A program made the translations under genes and the position numbers. Below, piece by piece: positions 50,771 to 59,520 of a DNA stretch of 64,000 nucleotides (the first letter of the stretch is position 1; each line of letters begins with the position of its first letter). Under the pieces are notes generated by a model. That model saw only the letters and a list, made by a program, of their open reading frames with translations. It was not told where the DNA came from and made no database searches. Origin of the DNA: Thioalkalivibrio sp. ALJ12 (GTDB lineage: Bacteria > Pseudomonadota > Gammaproteobacteria > Ectothiorhodospirales > Ectothiorhodospiraceae); assembly GCF_000378305.1 (NCBI RefSeq), contig NZ_KB899538.1:1510913-1574912 (forward strand). Direction: 5' to 3'.

Positions 50771-52495
50771 TCAACCGGCCCAGAGGGTCAGGTACAGACC
50801 CAGCATCGCGGCGGCGAACAGCAGGCCGATGGTCTCCCAGCGGGTGAGTACACCCTCGGCCAGTTCCAGCCGTTCACGAAGCCGGTAGCGTAGCCAGCGC
50901 AGGCGCGCCGGGTGGCGCCCGACGCCGATCAATGCAGGGCGGCGGTGCCACAGGCGCTGGCTGGTGTGCGCGAGCCACTCCAGGGGCACGACGAGATCGC
51001 CCTCCTGGAGCCACGGCCGATCGCGATCCCGAGCCCATCGCCAGGCCAGCAGCCCCAGGACCAGGCCGACACCAATTGGCCAGACAAGGCTCAGACTCGT
51101 CAGCACGACCCAGGCGGAAACCTGCTCCGGTGGGGCGACTGCCACCCCCAGCAGGGGGAAGACCAGCGACATCGCCGCCAGGCCACCCCAGGCCCACCAG
51201 CGGCGTGAGTCCGCGCGCGGGGGCGTCTGGGTGTCTTGCTGTGTCTGATACCAGCGCCAGAGAAAGCGCAGCATCAGGAGCGTTGTGCCGGCGGCCGCCA
51301 GGGTCAGGGCGAACTCCGTATGAGCCATCCAGCCGGCCAGATCGGCGTCGTACAGCGGTTCCTTCAGGGTGTTCTTGGCCAGTGCGCCGCTGGTCATCGG
51401 CATCCCGGCCAGGGCGAGTGCTGGCAGCACCGCGAACAGGAAAAAGGCCAGGCGGCCTGTGCCACCCGCGGGGCGCTGCGCGGTCATCCCGGCGGCCAGG
51501 AACAGCGCACCCTTGGCAAAGCCGTGGTGCACGGCGTAGAGCGTAACGGCCATCAGCAGCCAGGCCCGCAGGTCAGGCAGGGCGAGTGCCAGCCCGACCC
51601 CGGCCGTCATCAGCCCCATCTGGCTGATGCTGGAGTACGCGAGGATGGTCTTGGGACGCGACTGCAGAACCCCGGCGAGTGCGGCGAGGAAGGCTGCCGA
51701 CAGACCCAGGAGCACGAGGGTCTCGCCGAGCAGCACATGGCCGGTCTCATCCAGTGGCAATACCCGCAGCCAGCCCAGCAGGCCAGCCTTGATCATCGCC
51801 CCCGACAGCACGGCGCTGGCCGCGACTGGTGCGGCCGGGTGGGCCAGCGGCAGCCAGAAATGCAGGGGAAGCATCCCGGCCTTGATGCCAAACCCGAGCA
51901 CCAGCAACGCAAGGCCCCAGCCTTCGGGGCGCGCCTCGGCGATCGCGGTCAGCCGCGTATCGCCACCCGCCTGGTGAATCGCCATGACGAGGCCGGAAAA
52001 CAGCAGGATTTCACCGACGACCGCCAGGATCAGATAGATGCGTCCGGCGCGCCAGGCCTCCGCTGTATTGGAGTGCACCACCAGGCCATAGGCCGCCAGG
52101 CTCATCAGGGAGAAGAACAGATAAAAGCTCAGGGCGTCCTGGGCGAGGATCAGGCCCAGGTTCCCGGAGAGCGCCAGCAGCCAGAACGCGTAGAAGCGGT
52201 GACGCAGCGGGTCATCCTGGCGATCGCTCAGCGCAAACAGGCCGGCCGCCAGCCAGAGCCCAGAGGTCAACGCCAGAAAGGCCTGCCCCAGAGGGTCGAG
52301 CCCCAGTAGTGTGTTGAGCATCAGCCAGTCCAGGGTGGCGGGCTCGATATCGCCCCCGAAGGCCGCACCTCCAAGGCCCGGCAATGCCGCCCACGGGGCC
52401 CAACGGTTGAAGCGGGTCCGGTGCGGCCGCAGGCCGATCAGTACCGCGAGCAACAGCGGGACCAAGGGGATCGCGAGCCAGATCAGGGCGTTCAT
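50771..52495 (-). CDS. Proton-translocating antiporter subunit, HyfB/MnhD-like (third copy)
   Basis: 574 residues, about 14 or more membrane helices of the Proton_antipo_M family, last gene of the mnh operon. It has the lysine-bearing helix segment FGIKAGMLPLHFWLPLAHPAAP, AMIKAGLLGWLRVLPL and the long C-terminal lateral segment with helix. It is nearest by eye to hydrogenase-4 subunit B/NuoL-like chains. Its start overlaps the previous stop by four bases (ATGA). It probably forms one of three proton channels in the complex. Confidence 0.85.
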   Translation of the reverse strand: MNALIWLAIPLVPLLLAVLIGLRPHRTRFNRWAPWAALPGLGGAAFGGDIEPATLDWLMLNTLLGLDPLGQAFLALTSGLWLAAGLFALSDRQDDPLRHRFYAFWLLALSGNLGLILAQDALSFYLFFSLMSLAAYGLVVHSNTAEAWRAGRIYLILAVVGEILLFSGLVMAIHQAGGDTRLTAIAEARPEGWGLALLVLGFGIKAGMLPLHFWLPLAHPAAPVAASAVLSGAMIKAGLLGWLRVLPLDETGHVLLGETLVLLGLSAAFLAALAGVLQSRPKTILAYSSISQMGLMTAGVGLALALPDLRAWLLMAVTLYAVHHGFAKGALFLAAGMTAQRPAGGTGRLAFFLFAVLPALALAGMPMTSGALAKNTLKEPLYDADLAGWMAHTEFALTLAAAGTTLLMLRFLWRWYQTQQDTQTPPRADSRRWWAWGGLAAMSLVFPLLGVAVAPPEQVSAWVVLTSLSLVWPIGVGLVLGLLAWRWARDRDRPWLQEGDLVVPLEWLAHTSQRLWHRRPALIGVGRHPARLRWLRYRLRERLELAEGVLTRWETIGLLFAAAMLGLYLTLWAG

Positions 52496-54015
52496 GGCGC
52501 GAACCCCGGGATCGAATAGTCGCGTTCCACGATCAGGGTCACCCAGTCGAGCGGGCTCAGGCTCATCCCCGCCAGCAGCCCGCCGAGCAGGCTCAGGGCC
52601 GCGACGAACATCGTGGGGACGAGCAGCATCCAGTGGGTCTCGAAGCGTGTGGGGCCGCTATGTTCGACCATACGCTCGTGCCAGGACGTGCGTCGCTCGC
52701 CCAGCCAGCCGCGGATCACCGGCGGCAGGAAATACGCTGCATTGAGCAGGCTGCTGACGATCAGCACGGCCAGTACCCAGTGGAACTGGGCCTCCAGCGC
52801 CCCCAGGCCCAGATGCCACTTGGTGACGAAGCCCGCGAGCGGCGGCAGCCCGATCATGCCCAGGGCGCCCAGGGTAAAGGCCAGCATGGTCAACGGCATG
52901 CGGCGGCCCACGCCGTCCAGCTCGCTGATCTTGTGGATGCCGAGTGTCTCGGCAAAGTTGCCGGCACAAAAGAACAGCGTGATCTTGGTGATCCCCTGAT
53001 GCACCAGATGCACAAGCCCGCCGATGACCCCCAGCGGCCCGGCCAGCGCGACACCCAGCACGATGTACGAGACCTGGCTGACGGTAGAAAAGGCCAGCCG
53101 CTGCTTCAGGTCGTCCGTGCGCAGGGCCTGGATCGAGCCGTACAGGATGGTGATCGCGGCGACCACTACCAGCCCTGCGGCGAGCCCGAGTTCCATCGTG
53201 ACCTCGGCGCCATAGACGTCGTTCACCACCCGCACAATCCCGAAGGCCCCGGCCTTGACCACGGCGACCGCGTGCAGCAGGGCACTAACAGGGGCGGGCG
53301 CGACCATCGCGATCGGCAGCCAGGAGTGCAGCGGCACCAAAGCCGCCTTGACCCCGAACCCGATCATCAACATCACGAACAGGACCTTGAGCGTGGTCTC
53401 GTGCGTGGTCGCGAGTTCGCCGAGGTAGCCGCCCGGCACGAAGGATTCGGCACCGGCCAGAAGCGTCAGCCAGACGATCGCGGTGAACAGCACCAGCCCG
53501 CTGGTCAGGGTGTAGGCCAGATACAGGCGTCCGGCGCGCAGGGCGGCGGGTGTGCCGCGGTGCACCACCAGCGGCCAGGTGGCCAGCGTCAGCAGCTCGT
53601 AGAAGATCAGCAGCGTGATCAGGTTGCCCGACAGCGCGATCCCGACCGTGGCGCTGACACAAAGGGAAAAGAAGCCAAAAAAACGGCTCCGACGTGGCGA
53701 ACCTTCCAGATAGCCGATGGCGTACACGGTGGTGACGAACCACAGCACTGCTGAGAGGGTGGCGAACAGCAGGGACAGGGCGTCCGCCGCGAGTACGAAG
53801 TCGATCCCCGGCAGCAGCGGGATGCTGAGCTGATATTCATCGCCGCGCAGGACGCCCAGCAGCAGCCAGCCGACCAGTACCAGCTTGGTCCCGGCCCCGC
53901 CGAGGTTCAGCAGGGTCCGCAGGCCATAGCGCCGTTCGGGCAGGAAGAAGATCGCCAGGCCCGGGCCCAGCGAACTCATCAGGATGGCGAGGAGCAGCCA
54001 GCCGCCGTCGGTCAT
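52492..54015 (-). CDS. Proton-translocating antiporter subunit, MnhD-like (second copy)
   Basis: 507 residues from MTDGGWLLL at 54015, overlapping the preceding stop by four bases. Antiporter family motifs FGVKAALVPLHSWLPIAMVAPAP, SALLHAVAVVKAGAFGIVRV and LAFSTVSQVSYIVLG carry the conserved Lys and His of the proton path. It belongs to the Mrp/NADH dehydrogenase subunit 2/4/5 family and forms part of the membrane antiporter complex. Confidence 0.88.
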   Translation of the reverse strand: MTDGGWLLLAILMSSLGPGLAIFFLPERRYGLRTLLNLGGAGTKLVLVGWLLLGVLRGDEYQLSIPLLPGIDFVLAADALSLLFATLSAVLWFVTTVYAIGYLEGSPRRSRFFGFFSLCVSATVGIALSGNLITLLIFYELLTLATWPLVVHRGTPAALRAGRLYLAYTLTSGLVLFTAIVWLTLLAGAESFVPGGYLGELATTHETTLKVLFVMLMIGFGVKAALVPLHSWLPIAMVAPAPVSALLHAVAVVKAGAFGIVRVVNDVYGAEVTMELGLAAGLVVVAAITILYGSIQALRTDDLKQRLAFSTVSQVSYIVLGVALAGPLGVIGGLVHLVHQGITKITLFFCAGNFAETLGIHKISELDGVGRRMPLTMLAFTLGALGMIGLPPLAGFVTKWHLGLGALEAQFHWVLAVLIVSSLLNAAYFLPPVIRGWLGERRTSWHERMVEHSGPTRFETHWMLLVPTMFVAALSLLGGLLAGMSLSPLDWVTLIVERDYSIPGFAP

Positions 54016-55496
54016 GGCGCCCCCGGGGTCAGTGTCAGGGTGTGCAGCGTCAGGGTGCCGGCGAATCCGGCGGCGGCCGCAACCACGGCCAGCCCCAGCG
54101 GCACCCAGTCCATCCACGGCGAGACGGCCTCACCGGCGTCCCGGGGCCCGCGGTGAAAGGCCGGGGCCACCATGCGCAGTACGTAGCCGGCGGCGAGCAG
54201 CCCGCCACCGGCAATCGCGCTTACCCACAGCACGCCGATCAGGCTGCCCGCCAGGATCGTGGACAGCCCTGCCTCCAGCAGCAGGTATTTGGCGATGAAG
54301 CCGCCGGTGAAGGGCAGGCCCATGAGGCTGACCCCGGCCAGCCCGAGCGCAAACACGGTGCGTCCACGGGCGCGCAGGATCGCGCCCATGTCGGCCAGAC
54401 GGTCATGTCCGGCCGCGTGTTGCAGCGTACCGGCGGCGAGAAAGACGGAGGCCTTGGCCAGCGCGTGGACGACGGCAAAGAACACCACGACCCTCCATGC
54501 CCCGGAGTCCACCAGCATCAGCGGGAAGGCGATCAGCAGATAGCCGAACTGGGCCACCGTGGAATAGGCAACGATGGATTTCAGACGCCCGGACCGCAGG
54601 GCCTGGGCCGAGCCCCAGACCAGCGCGGCCACGCCGAGCAGCCCCACCAGGATGCCGAACGCCGGTGTGGCCAGCGGGGCAAAGGGCCCCATCCACAGGC
54701 GCAGGATCAGGTAGAACGAGCCGGTGACTACCAGGCCCGAGAGTACGGCACTGACCGGGGCCGGGGCGGAGCCGTGTGCCGGGGCGAGCCAGACATGCAG
54801 TGGGAACAGCGCCGCCTTCAGCATCAGCCCGGCGGTCATCAATACCGCGGCCATGCGCTCGGTGGGGCCGATCTCGGTGCGCGCCTCCAGCAGCACCAGG
54901 TCCAGTACTCCGTGCTCCCCGAACAGGAGTACAACCCCCATCAGGAAACTGAGCGAGCCGAGGATGTTGATCAGCATATAGCGCATTGCCCCGGAGACCG
55001 CGGCGGCGGTGCCGGTGAACGCCACCAGCGCCACCGCCGACAGCGACACCACCTCCAGCGAGATGTACAGGTTGAAGGCATCGCCGGACAGCAACAGCAT
55101 GTTCAACCCGGCCCACAGCCATAGCCACAGGGGCCAGAACTGGCGACGTTCGATCGGGTCGTGCACGTAGCCGAGGCTGTACAGGCTGGTTGCCAGCCCC
55201 ACCACGCCGGTCAGTACCAGCAAGGTCATCGACAGGCCATCCAGGTGCAGCATCACGCCCAGTGGTGCCTCCCAGCCGCCCAGCGCCACGCGCGTGGCCG
55301 CGGACTCCGGGTCGGGTCCCGCGGCCAGGAACAGGGCGCTCAGCACCACGACGGCTGCGGTCATCAGCACCGCGCCATAACCCCCAATCCGGTGCGCCTG
55401 ACGGGGCCAGATCGTGGCCAGGATCGCGAGCGCCAGCGACAGGGCCACCAGGCCGCTGATCGCAAGCGGGAGCATTGCGGCGGGTGTCTCGCTCAT
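54012..55496 (-). CDS. mnhD: Cation antiporter subunit MnhD
   Basis: 494 residues following mnhC with a four-base overlap. Landmarks LMLKAALFPLHVWLAPAHGSAPAP, SAVLSGLVVTGSFYLILRL and IVAYSTVAQFGYLLIAFPL identify MrpD/MnhD. It is a core subunit of the Na+(K+)/H+ antiporter used for pH and sodium homeostasis, an essential function in alkaline, salty habitats. Confidence 0.9.
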   Translation of the reverse strand: MSETPAAMLPLAISGLVALSLALAILATIWPRQAHRIGGYGAVLMTAAVVVLSALFLAAGPDPESAATRVALGGWEAPLGVMLHLDGLSMTLLVLTGVVGLATSLYSLGYVHDPIERRQFWPLWLWLWAGLNMLLLSGDAFNLYISLEVVSLSAVALVAFTGTAAAVSGAMRYMLINILGSLSFLMGVVLLFGEHGVLDLVLLEARTEIGPTERMAAVLMTAGLMLKAALFPLHVWLAPAHGSAPAPVSAVLSGLVVTGSFYLILRLWMGPFAPLATPAFGILVGLLGVAALVWGSAQALRSGRLKSIVAYSTVAQFGYLLIAFPLMLVDSGAWRVVVFFAVVHALAKASVFLAAGTLQHAAGHDRLADMGAILRARGRTVFALGLAGVSLMGLPFTGGFIAKYLLLEAGLSTILAGSLIGVLWVSAIAGGGLLAAGYVLRMVAPAFHRGPRDAGEAVSPWMDWVPLGLAVVAAAAGFAGTLTLHTLTLTPGAP

Positions 55497-55894
55497 TCGC
55501 GACGCTCCCGCTCGTACTCCGCCGAGGGGGCATGTTCCTCGCGCGAGATGTCGTCCACCGGCGCGTCATCGTCCGGCGGACCGGGCAGCATCATCGCCTG
55601 GCCCGTGATGCGCGCCAGGCGCACGACCAGCGCGAGCGCGAATGCCGTGGCGCTGACCGCGACTACGATGCCGGTCAGTGTCAGCGCCTGCGCGACCGGG
55701 TCCGGTGGGCCTTCGCCACGGGCCGCAATGCCCAGCAGCACCATGAAGACCCCGGAACCCATGATGTTGAGCGCAAGAATTCGCAGGACCAGGTGATGGC
55801 GGCGGATCAGCCCGTACAGGCCGAGTGCGAACAGGACCGCGCCAGCCGTCGGATAGATCAGGCCCGGGGCCAGTTGCTGGGCGAGCCATTCCAT
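55493..55894 (-). CDS. mnhC: Cation antiporter subunit MnhC (NuoK-like)
   Basis: 133 residues from the ATG at 55894 (MEWLAQQL), with GGAGA ten bases upstream. Three membrane helices with the NuoK-like pattern (YGLIRRHHLVLRILALNIM, then PVAQALTLTGIVVAVSATAFAL). Tail of about 30 charged residues. It overlaps mnhD by four bases. Confidence 0.88.
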   Translation of the reverse strand: MEWLAQQLAPGLIYPTAGAVLFALGLYGLIRRHHLVLRILALNIMGSGVFMVLLGIAARGEGPPDPVAQALTLTGIVVAVSATAFALALVVRLARITGQAMMLPGPPDDDAPVDDISREEHAPSAEYERERRE

Positions 55895-55913
55895 CAGCGT
55901 GCGTCTCCGGCCA

Positions 55914-56909
55914 TCAGTGATCGTCTCCGGCAGGCCGTCCGGCAATGAACAGCGCCACCAGGGTGAGCGCGATCGACAACGTGGCCGCGACCTCGATCAC
56001 GATGATCAGCGGGTAGGCCCATTCGGGCGGATAGCCGAGCAGGCCCGGGCCGATGAAGAGCCCGACGACCCCGATCACCAGGAACAGGCCCACCCCCGCG
56101 GTCAGGCCCAGCCGCAGCGGCGTACTCGGCGCCATCGGCAGGTCGCGGGGCCGCGCCAGCACCAGCAGGATGCCGGCGGCGCCCAGGATGGCCCCGGCCT
56201 GGAATGCACCGCCCGGGGCATGGCTGCCCGCCCATAGGATATACACGCCCGTGACGATCGCGACCGGCACCAGGAGCCGGAGGGTACCGGGGAGGATCGG
56301 GCCCGGCGCCGGGCGTGCCGGAAGGTGGTCGTAGCGTCCCAGCGACCAGGCCCCGAGCAGGGCGATCAGCACGATCGCCAGCTCCAGGAAGGTGTCATAG
56401 GCGCGAAAGTTCAGCAACACGGCGGTGATCGGGTGATCCACGCCCGAGACGCCCATGTGTTCGTCGACCACCGGTTCCAGACCCACGGCGTCCGGCTGGT
56501 GCCACAGGGCGGTGACCATGAGTCCGCCGACCACCAGGGCAAAGGTCAGCGCGGGGACAAAGGTCCGTCGCGGTGGCGGGGGGTCATGCAGGGCGTGCAG
56601 CAGGGCATCGGCACCGGCGGGGTCGGGTGGCTGGTCGGGACGCCCGCGTCGGCGTTCGACCGCGATGCTGCGCAACCGCTCCAGCGTGACCAGCAAGAGG
56701 GCACCGGTAATACCGGCACCAATCGCGGCCTCGGCCAGGGCGATGTCCGGGGCCTCCAGACGCACCCAGGCCAGCGCGAGTAGCAGCCCGAAGGTGATGA
56801 ACAGCACCACCGCTCGGAACAGGTCGGTGCTCGCGAGGCAGCGCCAGGCGACCCCGAGGAGTCCGACCAGCAGGACCAGATCGAAGACGACGAGGAGCAG
56901 GTCGCTCAT
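55914..56909 (-). CDS. mnhB: Fused MnhA C-terminal (MbhD/E-like) and MnhB antiporter subunit
   Basis: 331 residues. The first 80 residues (DLFRAVVLFITFGLLLALAWVRLEAPDIALAEAAIGAGI) match the DUF4040/MbhD part that forms the MrpA C terminus in classical operons, followed by an MbhE-like helix pair near 115-195, then a full MnhB domain (VTGVYILWAGSHAPGGAFQAGAIL; WAYPLIIVIEVAATLSIALT). In Bacillus this order is split between MrpA and MrpB. It overlaps mnhG by four bases. Confidence 0.85.
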   Translation of the reverse strand: MSDLLLVVFDLVLLVGLLGVAWRCLASTDLFRAVVLFITFGLLLALAWVRLEAPDIALAEAAIGAGITGALLLVTLERLRSIAVERRRGRPDQPPDPAGADALLHALHDPPPPRRTFVPALTFALVVGGLMVTALWHQPDAVGLEPVVDEHMGVSGVDHPITAVLLNFRAYDTFLELAIVLIALLGAWSLGRYDHLPARPAPGPILPGTLRLLVPVAIVTGVYILWAGSHAPGGAFQAGAILGAAGILLVLARPRDLPMAPSTPLRLGLTAGVGLFLVIGVVGLFIGPGLLGYPPEWAYPLIIVIEVAATLSIALTLVALFIAGRPAGDDH

Positions 56910-57202
56910 CGATCGGACTCGAATTCCCCGTGAGTCCAGGTGCGTTGCGCCACCATGTGCGCGGCCGTGGTGCCGGCCGCCAGGACCAGCACCCAGATCA
57001 GGAACAGCTTGAGGATGTCCGCCGGCCCGCCGGCCTGCAGCATCAGGCCGAGGATCACCAGCCCCAGCCCGACGTTGTCCGCCTTGGTCAGGGCGTGCAG
57101 GCGGGAGTACACATCCGGGAAGCGCAGCAGCCCGGCCGTACCGGCCGCGAAGAACACGAGCCCGGAAAGGATCAGGATCACGGTCAGGGTGTTAGCGATC
57201 AT
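56906..57202 (-). CDS. mnhG: Cation antiporter subunit MnhG
   Basis: 98 residues, three membrane helices. The PhaG/MnhG signature AGTAGLLRFPDVYSRLHALTKADNVG is present. It overlaps mnhF by 11 bases and the fused mnhB by four. Confidence 0.92.
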   Translation of the reverse strand: MIANTLTVILILSGLVFFAAGTAGLLRFPDVYSRLHALTKADNVGLGLVILGLMLQAGGPADILKLFLIWVLVLAAGTTAAHMVAQRTWTHGEFESDR

Positions 57203-57509
57203 CGTCCGGCTCCTTTTTCTGGCCGTGGCGCTGATGGATGGGGGTGCCCGACGGTTCCGGCAGGCCGTGCTGGCGGACGAACGCGACCGCGGCCACCACC
57301 GCCAGCAACGCGAAGACCAGCGCGACGTCGACCAGTGCCGGGGTCTCCAGCGTCAGTGACAGCAGCAGCAGGATGGTGACGCCGGTGGTGCCGAACAGCT
57401 GGGCGGCCAGCATGCGGTCGCCGGAGCCTGGGCCACGTAGCACACGGATCAGGCCGAGCAGGATCGTCGCCAGCAGAAAGAGTGCGGCACCCAGATAGAA
57501 GACAGTCAT
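57192..57509 (-). CDS. mnhF: Cation antiporter subunit MnhF
   Basis: 105 residues, three membrane helices; LLGLIRVLRGPGSGDRMLAAQLFGTTGV matches MnhF/PhaF. The last 25 residues are hydrophilic and basic/acidic. It overlaps mnhE by four bases. Confidence 0.92.
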   Translation of the reverse strand: MTVFYLGAALFLLATILLGLIRVLRGPGSGDRMLAAQLFGTTGVTILLLLSLTLETPALVDVALVFALLAVVAAVAFVRQHGLPEPSGTPIHQRHGQKKEPDDDR

Positions 57510-58060
57510 TGTGTCTCCTCTGATTGCCGGCGTGGGTCTTCGAAGGCGGCATGGATGCGTTTCTCAAGCTCACGCAGGGCCATTTCAGGTTGGCTGTGGC
57601 GATCCAGCACATGCACGGTCAGCAGGCGCCCCTCGAGGCGAACGCTGAGGGTCCCCGGGAGCAGGCTGAGCACGGCCATGAACAGGGTCAGCGGTGGTCC
57701 ATGCGGGAGGTCGGCCCGGTACTCGATGAAGTCCGGCGCGATGGGCAGCTTGGGGTCCAGTGCGCGTCGGGCGATGTCGATACCGCCGAGGAAGGAAGCT
57801 CGCAGGAAATAGCCGATCAGGCCCGGTATGGCCCGGAATCGGACGGCGAGGGGGCGACCGGTGGGCAGTACGAGGCTGGCGGCCCCGGCCAGCAGAACCG
57901 CGAGCAGTGCCAGGGGTTCCAGCAGGGCATCCAGCCCGGCCAGGATCCACCAAAGCACGGCGGCGGCCAGGACAGTCCAGGCTGCCCGCCGCCAGCGTGC
58001 CCGGGCGCGGTTGAGGCCGGCCCGGCTCGTTGCGTCCCTGTGCTTCGCCACACGGGTCAT
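57506..58060 (-). CDS. mnhE: Cation antiporter subunit MnhE, first gene of the mnh operon
   Basis: 184 residues with a basic N-terminal extension of about 25 residues and then the MnhE domain (IPGLIGYFLRASFLGGIDIARRALDPKL; LSLLPGTLSVRLEGRLLTVHVLD). No strong ribosome site is seen before the ATG at 58060. No promoter motif stands out in the 34 bases before ialB, which is co-directional upstream, so readthrough from there is possible. Confidence 0.9.
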   Translation of the reverse strand: MTRVAKHRDATSRAGLNRARARWRRAAWTVLAAAVLWWILAGLDALLEPLALLAVLLAGAASLVLPTGRPLAVRFRAIPGLIGYFLRASFLGGIDIARRALDPKLPIAPDFIEYRADLPHGPPLTLFMAVLSLLPGTLSVRLEGRLLTVHVLDRHSQPEMALRELEKRIHAAFEDPRRQSEETQ

Positions 58061-58094
58061 TGTACCGGCCCGTGTGGCGCAGCCAAGCGAAGGC

Positions 58095-58634
58095 CTAGAG
58101 CCGCTCGCTGGCGTCGGTGAAGCCCATCAGCGAGACGTCGAAGGCCAGCGGCTGGTCGCCGTGCAGCGGCCAGAAGCCGACCGTCAGCGCACTGCCGCCA
58201 CGCATCGCGTTGAACTGGCTCTCGCTGAGCTCATGGCCCGCGACGCAGCCCTGCTCCACGCAGGCGATGTAGGGGGCCTCGATTTCCTCGCCATCGTCAT
58301 CCACCTGCATCAGGATGCCGGGGCGCAGGTCCACGCCCAGTGGCAGCAGGATCTCGATGATGTAGCTGTCACCGTCGCGGAAAACCGACGCCTGCAGGTA
58401 GGCGCCCTGCGCCTGCTCGTCCTGGATCTGCAGCGTCTGCTGCATGCGGCAGCGTTCGCCACCCTGAGTCTCGATGCAGGCGACCTCCCAGTCCTGGTAG
58501 GTCGTGGTCTCCGGCTCTTGCTGCTGCATCTGCTCTTCCATCTGCGGGTCGGTCTGCGCCTGGGCCATGGCCAGGCCGGGCAGGGCCAGAAGAAGAGCCG
58601 GGATCAGGCCTGCGCGGAGGGGGCGGATATTCAT
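58095..58634 (-). CDS. IalB family periplasmic protein
   Basis: 179 residues with signal peptide (about 1-24, PGLAMA/Q), a Gln/Met-rich spacer, then an IalB (invasion-associated locus B) domain: TYQDWEVACIETQGGERCRMQQTLQ, paired cysteines, APYIACVEQGCVAGHELS, GFWPLHGDQPLAFDVSLMGF. IalB proteins are common in free-living alphaproteobacteria and gammaproteobacteria; function is undefined, with no need for an invasion role. CGGAG lies before the ATG. Confidence 0.88.
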   Translation of the reverse strand: MNIRPLRAGLIPALLLALPGLAMAQAQTDPQMEEQMQQQEPETTTYQDWEVACIETQGGERCRMQQTLQIQDEQAQGAYLQASVFRDGDSYIIEILLPLGVDLRPGILMQVDDDGEEIEAPYIACVEQGCVAGHELSESQFNAMRGGSALTVGFWPLHGDQPLAFDVSLMGFTDASERL

Positions 58635-58792
58635 TCAGTGTGCTCCGGTGACAAATGTTCAACGTTACAGGATGGTCAATGGCACCCCCTTGGGGCAACC
58701 ATCTTTGTGCATCTTCGAGACCATATCGCCAGGCCGGTGTTCCTCGGCCCCCGAAATTCTGCGGGGTCGCGACCCGGGTCACCGTCCGCCCG

Positions 58793-59337
58793 CTAGTGCC
58801 CGACTGGCCAGTATGGCGTCGGGCGCTCGGGGCGGTGCTGGTCATCGAGTACACCGGCCAGGTGTTTGGTGCTGGCGCGCAGCGATTCGCTTCCATCGGC
58901 AGGGCCTCGCAGTTCTCCGCTGGCGTTGTAAAGCGGACTCCGAACAGTGCGCCTTCGAGCTCCGCTTCGCTGAGGTCGTTGTACCGTGCCATGGTTGCCC
59001 TTGCGGGGCCGGGTTCGGCATCCATGTAGTCCAGTGCCCCGAACCATGCATCCACCAGCTGTCGGAGATGTCCGGGGTGGTGATCCATCGCCTCGCGCCG
59101 GACTACCAGCACATCGATGATCTCGCCCGGGATCTCGGTGCTGTCGAACAGTTCCTCGGCGCCCTCATTCAGCAGCCGGGCTCGGGTTGGCTCGAAGGTC
59201 GCCAGGGCACCAACCTTCTCGTTCAGGAAGGCTTCCTCGTGACGGGCGGCATCGACACGAACGATATCGACCTTGTCCCGTTCGAGGCCGCCTTCTTCCA
59301 GACCCCGCGCGAGCAGGTAGGCCATGGCCGCGTCCAT
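58793..59337 (-). pseudogene. Decayed NMT1/NrtA-type substrate-binding-protein gene
   Basis: One frame gives an SBP-like internal segment (YLLARGLEEGGLERDKVDI, then VGALATFEPTRARLL, IDVLVVRREAMDHHPGHLRQLVDAWFGALDY). It lacks signal peptide, the N-terminal lobe, and any start. Near 58890 the reading frame must shift to continue as SLRASTKHLAGVLDDQHRPE, ending at 58793. Truncation plus frameshift means it is not functional. It lies downstream of the two-component system at 59521-62452 and may once have belonged to a transporter there. Confidence 0.7.
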
Positions 59338-59520
59338 AAAGGACAGTATCCGGGGGGAAATCCATGGTCAATGCGGGGCCTTTTCACGATTCGTCCAGCA
59401 CAGGCAGACGCAACCGCGCGCCCGGTTGTACGGGCCTGTATGGAAGGGAATGCCGGGGCGGTGCGTTGACTACGCGCAGGCACAACTCGGGAATGTTGGC
59501 GATATGTAGCGCCATCCAAG

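Noticed and set aside
58369..58792. Continuation of the SBP-fragment frame through the IalB gene
   Set aside because: After about 58890 the frame loses similarity to binding proteins and runs over the intergenic region and ialB in the wrong frame; the SBP continues in another frame, hence pseudogene.
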